From NCBI RefSeq assembly GCF_019203985.1, contig NZ_JAGSPD010000013.1, positions 1 through 64,000 on the forward strand: a stretch of DNA of 64,000 nt. Reading direction: 5' to 3'. Every line of letters starts with the position of its first letter. The first letter of the stretch is position 1. A program made the translations under genes and the position numbers. This stretch comes from Winogradskyella luteola. GTDB lineage: Bacteria > Bacteroidota > Bacteroidia > Flavobacteriales > Flavobacteriaceae. Positions 63,001-64,000 of this stretch are shown piece by piece. A model generated the notes under the pieces. That model ran no database searches. It saw only the letters and a list, made by a program, of their open reading frames with translations, and was not told the origin of the DNA.

Positions 63001-63129
63001 AGCAGCACTTTTAGTTAAACCTTCATTTTCAAATTTGGTGACCTTTTGCCATTGTTTATCAAAGTTGTTTTGAGCATTAGAAAAGGAAGCAAAGCAAATT
63101 AGCATTAGTATTGAGATATAATTTTTCAT
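57025..63129 (-). CDS. Alpha-2-macroglobulin-family protein
   Basis: A 2034-aa envelope protein. The signal peptide (about 1-19, ISILMLICFASFSNA) is followed by a long N-terminal helical region to about 370, MG-type beta domains (the MG2-like stretch IYRPGQIVYFKG near 590-605), a domain FFFPQLQTDKEGNVSFNFK near 1240 and a thioester-type motif DCNEQTF, with Cys1484 and Gln1487 of CxEQ. The terpenoid-cyclase-like helical domain follows. Such proteins trap attacking proteases or act with a periplasmic transglycosylase. At residues about 1175-1205 there is an insertion (VLRGQVAGVDVV ... VMITGSAPM) that looks like a TonB-receptor plug motif. No pbpC gene is adjacent. Confidence 0.9.
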   Translation of the reverse strand: MKNYISILMLICFASFSNAQNNFDKQWQKVTKFENEGLTKSAADLVDTIYNDAITSNNKQQQIKALLHKSKYMLTLEEDAQLNIVKRFKSEIDVTDNIVTKHLLENMLATLYWQYFQQNRYKFYNRTKTSDKVSDDFRTWDLETLFNEIHVYYQRSLDNSLMLQLESLENYKLILHEAEDSKIYRPTLFDLLSHNALQFYKTSENSITQPAYKFKIDDRALIANSEQFINQKLDSKDSLSLQLNALRIYQNLLRFHRKDDVTRAFADVDIERLKFVAQHATFNDKEEALLQTLKTRSDELKDLPLSALYDFEIALVYKELGSQYNSSNHLIEANNRHRWKLKDAIELCNTVISKYPESDGAKQCKVLKQQILLSSLRLQAEAYIPVNSASRILVSYKNLTSLDFEIYKVNKRQLDNFNKIYNAEDKAKFFKNLNTVASFSSTLKSEGDYQEHSTEIIIPELQNGLYLIKADTNTKNNVFATSHIQITNMALVESTQNDAVHYQLINRNNGEPIINAAIKISYRNNRNKSFTKKLNTDRFGKFKFNRDKNYYRAVEIKADYKDEIALFGNYNIGRNYRQPKNDKAKRNTFIFTDRSIYRPGQIVYFKGITLITDDNETTVTPNENVTARLYNTNRELLKELKLVTNEFGSAAGEFILPNDGLTGQFYIEFGNGIVNVAYFSVEEYKRPKFKPEFQPITETYKVNDSITVKGTAIAFAGSNITDAKVVYRVKRQVQYPSWWYWRRPFYNSEPQEITFGETKTNAKREFKVVFKALPDENVSKDNQPIFRYEVTADVTDINGETRTATTIANVGYHAMTLKIVAPEVVNKSQKEIAITLISKNLNGEDVPAKGTLKIYKLNAPNYVLRNRPWNAPDFQVISKEEFKGLFPHDPYSNKHLLSNWGKGKEVFSIDFDTEREKNITLKKLKKWDSGKYLIVAESKDKFGQDVKDQVFTSLYSKSDKTVADNQLFEASLDKDSYKAGDIAKLTLGSAAKDITVTVEVEKDNTIIVTQLVQLNNSKQTISIPVLESDLGGFEVHCSFAAFNAYVSQNFRVNVPYPKTDLKIETNTFRDKLQPGKDETWSFKIKGPKGDKVSAELLASMYDASLDEFRAHNWSFNPINRYQYSGSIYKNSYSSFSNTNFRLFNRFEYPNGYANQSYDQLNWFGFYFGNNQNYRYKVLRGQVAGVDVVADEMLESEAVMITGSAPMQSNMANGISYEADKEEFRDDNNALNSKKADSNPIKIRKNLNETAFFFPQLQTDKEGNVSFNFKAPEALTTWKLQLLAHTKTLESAITQLETVTQKELMVIPNAPRFLREGDKISISTKIANLTEKELSGMARLELTDAVSGDILSTVIEGDAGRNYTLKTELTDKKFTVDAKGNAQVSWTLRIPKGLQAIQYKIIAKSEDFSDGEQNALPVLSNRMLVTETLPMWVSSNETKTFTLDKLKDNTSTTLTNHKLTLEMTSNPAWYAVQALPYLMEYPYDCNEQTFSRYYANALAQHIVKSNPKIEAVFNQWKSTDALLSNLEKNQELKSLLIQETPWLRDAQSETEQKKRIGLLFDLNKMNSELSSALRKLKQNQLPSGAWPWFNGGYANRYITQHIIAGFGHLKHLNVIQSDSEASQMITNAIQYLDSEFVKEYKDLKKYDKNVDLSKDHLSYTQLHYLYVRSFYPEFKASKEVEKIMDYYQGQIKEYWLSRPLYAKGLMTLTMHRMKDNVTAGKILKSLKESSITSEELGMYWKANTNSWHWYQAPIETQALLIEAFSEAGNIIQSQAKNIEDIDNLKIWLLKNKQTNQWKTTKATTEAVYALLLQGSDWLSITEMVDVKVGNETISPEKLENVKLEAGTGYYKTSWSGSEIQPEQANVTISKKGDGIAWGALYWQYFEDLDKITSAKTPLQLSKKLFLKTNTDKGEEISEITSDTKLNIGDLVRVRVELRTDRSMEFVHLKDMRAAGFEPINVLSQYKWQDGLGYYESTKDAATNFFIDYLPKGVYVFEYDLRVNNAGDMSNGISTIQSMYAPEFSSHSEGVRISVE

Positions 63130-63253
63130 TTATTATTTATTTTCGATCAAAATACCTTCAAAAGGCATTCCAAAAAAGCAATAAGAAGTAAACCTCTTGT
63201 TTCAATGAGTGAAGTTACACAATTTGCGAGTGAAACAGAACGTTAATAAATTG

Positions 63254-63261
63254 TATTTTTG
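63254..63261 (+). promoter_or_regulatory. Candidate -7 box for the TPR gene
   Basis: TATTTTTG lies 22 nt before the ATG. A TTTG at 63223-63226 is 27 nt upstream, too far for an ideal -33. Confidence 0.4.
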
Positions 63262-63283
63262 TAAAAAAAAAGTGCTAATTGTT

Positions 63284-64000
63284 ATGAAGAAGTTTCTATG
63301 TATTTTTTTTATATCATCTTTTTGTTTTTCTCAAACTTCAAAAGAAAAAGCACAGAGCTACATTGCCGAAAAAGCGTTTCTAAAGGCACAGAATGAAATG
63401 GAGTCGTTTCTGGAGTCAAATGCTAATGACAAAGAAGCCATTGAAATTTTAGGTGATGCCTATGGACACCAGAAAAAGTGGGATGAAGCCATTGAACAAT
63501 ATGAAAAGCTTAAAGACAAAGAGCCCAATAATGCCAATTACCATTATAAATATGGTGGTGCTTTGGGTATGAAGGCACTGAACATCAGTAAATTTAAAGC
63601 CTTAGGGATTATTGGAGATGTAAAACGTGCTTTTTTAAAAGCTGCAGAGTTAGATCCGAACCATATCGATACACGATGGGCTTTAGTAGAATTGTATGTT
63701 TCTTTACCAGGTATTGTTGGTGGAAGCAACTCAAAAGCACTAAAGTATGCTAACGAACTTCAAAAGCTCTCTAAAGTAGATGGCTACTTAGCAAAAGGCT
63801 ATGTTTATGAGTATGACGATGAACCAGAACTGGCTGAGAAATACTACCGTTTAGCTATAAAAGTGGGTGGTTCTGTAACGTGCTACGATAAACTAACTAC
63901 ATTTTATGAGAACCATGGAAAACCTGAAAAGGCCATTGATAATCTAGAGAAAGCACAACAAAAACTGCAGCGCAATGCTATGCATTACCAAATCGGTAAA
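63284..64000 (+). CDS. Tetratricopeptide-repeat protein, 3' end outside the window
   Basis: Open from ATG 63284 (MKKFLCIFFISSFCFSQTSKEK) to the window edge, 239 codons with no stop, so partial. The signal peptide is about 1-16. The remainder is a run of TPR-like helices: FLKAQNEMESFLES, AIEILGDAYGHQKKWDEAIEQYEKL, AELDPNHIDTRWALVEL and KPEKAIDNLEKAQQKLQ. It is a periplasmic or secreted TPR protein with unknown partners. It is divergent from the alpha-2-macroglobulin-like gene. Confidence 0.82.
   Translation, partial: MKKFLCIFFISSFCFSQTSKEKAQSYIAEKAFLKAQNEMESFLESNANDKEAIEILGDAYGHQKKWDEAIEQYEKLKDKEPNNANYHYKYGGALGMKALNISKFKALGIIGDVKRAFLKAAELDPNHIDTRWALVELYVSLPGIVGGSNSKALKYANELQKLSKVDGYLAKGYVYEYDDEPELAEKYYRLAIKVGGSVTCYDKLTTFYENHGKPEKAIDNLEKAQQKLQRNAMHYQIGK

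Noticed and set aside
1..64000. CRISPR arrays, insertion sequences, prophage, rRNA or an origin
   Set aside because: I saw no regularly spaced repeats, transposase or integrase genes, phage structural genes, rRNA signatures or DnaA-box clusters.

Overview
The window comes from the chromosome of a marine-type member of the Flavobacteriaceae (Bacteroidota). The evidence is the low GC content; the promoter pattern (a -7 box of the form TAnnTTTG, weak ribosome binding sites); the gliding and type IX secretion (T9SS) genes gldJ, porU and porV; PorP/SprF and OmpA partners of a T9SS cargo protein; a PafA-type phosphatase; and gene orders typical of the family (exbB-exbD-tonB-folC, porU-porV-cdd-pdhA-pdhC). 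I cannot name the genus. I see no rRNA, prophage, insertion sequence, CRISPR array or origin. It reads as core chromosome with a few accessory-looking patches.

Layout. 0.1-11 kb: a helicase fused to HRDC and helix-turn-helix regions, an acyl-CoA dehydrogenase, anmK, an amino-acid dehydrogenase, nhaD, exbB-exbD-tonB, folC and two tRNA-Val genes. 11-20 kb: murF and gldJ on the minus strand diverge from porU-porV across the only gene-free stretch longer than 300 bases (14279-14604). 20-25.5 kb: cdd, pdhA, pdhC (the E1-beta gene is absent here), a secreted CsgG-like protein of unknown role, an M28 peptidase lipoprotein and an SDR oxidoreductase. 25.6-31.4 kb: a T9SS cargo module, made of a cysteine-repeat surface protein with a type B C-terminal signal, a PorP/SprF barrel protein and an OmpA/PD40 protein. 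31.5-38 kb: a SprT-like protein, manC, a DUF389 membrane protein, an MlaE/MlaF-like ABC pair and a PafA-type phosphatase. 38-44.3 kb, minus strand: a glycosyltransferase, a methyltransferase, proC, a KAS III enzyme and gcvP. 44.4-50.7 kb: a UbiA-like membrane protein, a sigma factor with a small zinc-finger-like partner, a regulated desaturase-methyltransferase operon with its GbsR/MarR-type regulator, and an M3 peptidase. 50.9-55 kb: purE-purK, an HPRT-adenylate kinase fusion and obgE. 55-64 kb: a potassium channel, a DUF4136 lipoprotein, a DoxX protein, a 2034-residue alpha-2-macroglobulin-like protein and the 5' part of a TPR gene cut by the window edge.

Functionally the window joins cell-envelope assembly (murF, anmK, T9SS, Mla-like lipid transport, OmpA) with central metabolism (PDH, glycine cleavage, purine synthesis and salvage). 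The best candidate for an undescribed system lies at 46230-48620. A GbsR/MarR-type regulator gene and a desaturase/SAM-methyltransferase operon carry matching palindromes, AACTTTCA-N8-TGAAA, just upstream of each first gene. One overlaps a predicted -33 element and the other sits by the predicted transcription start. This suggests an autoregulated lipid-modification switch. The desaturase lacks a normal second histidine box, so its reaction may be unusual.
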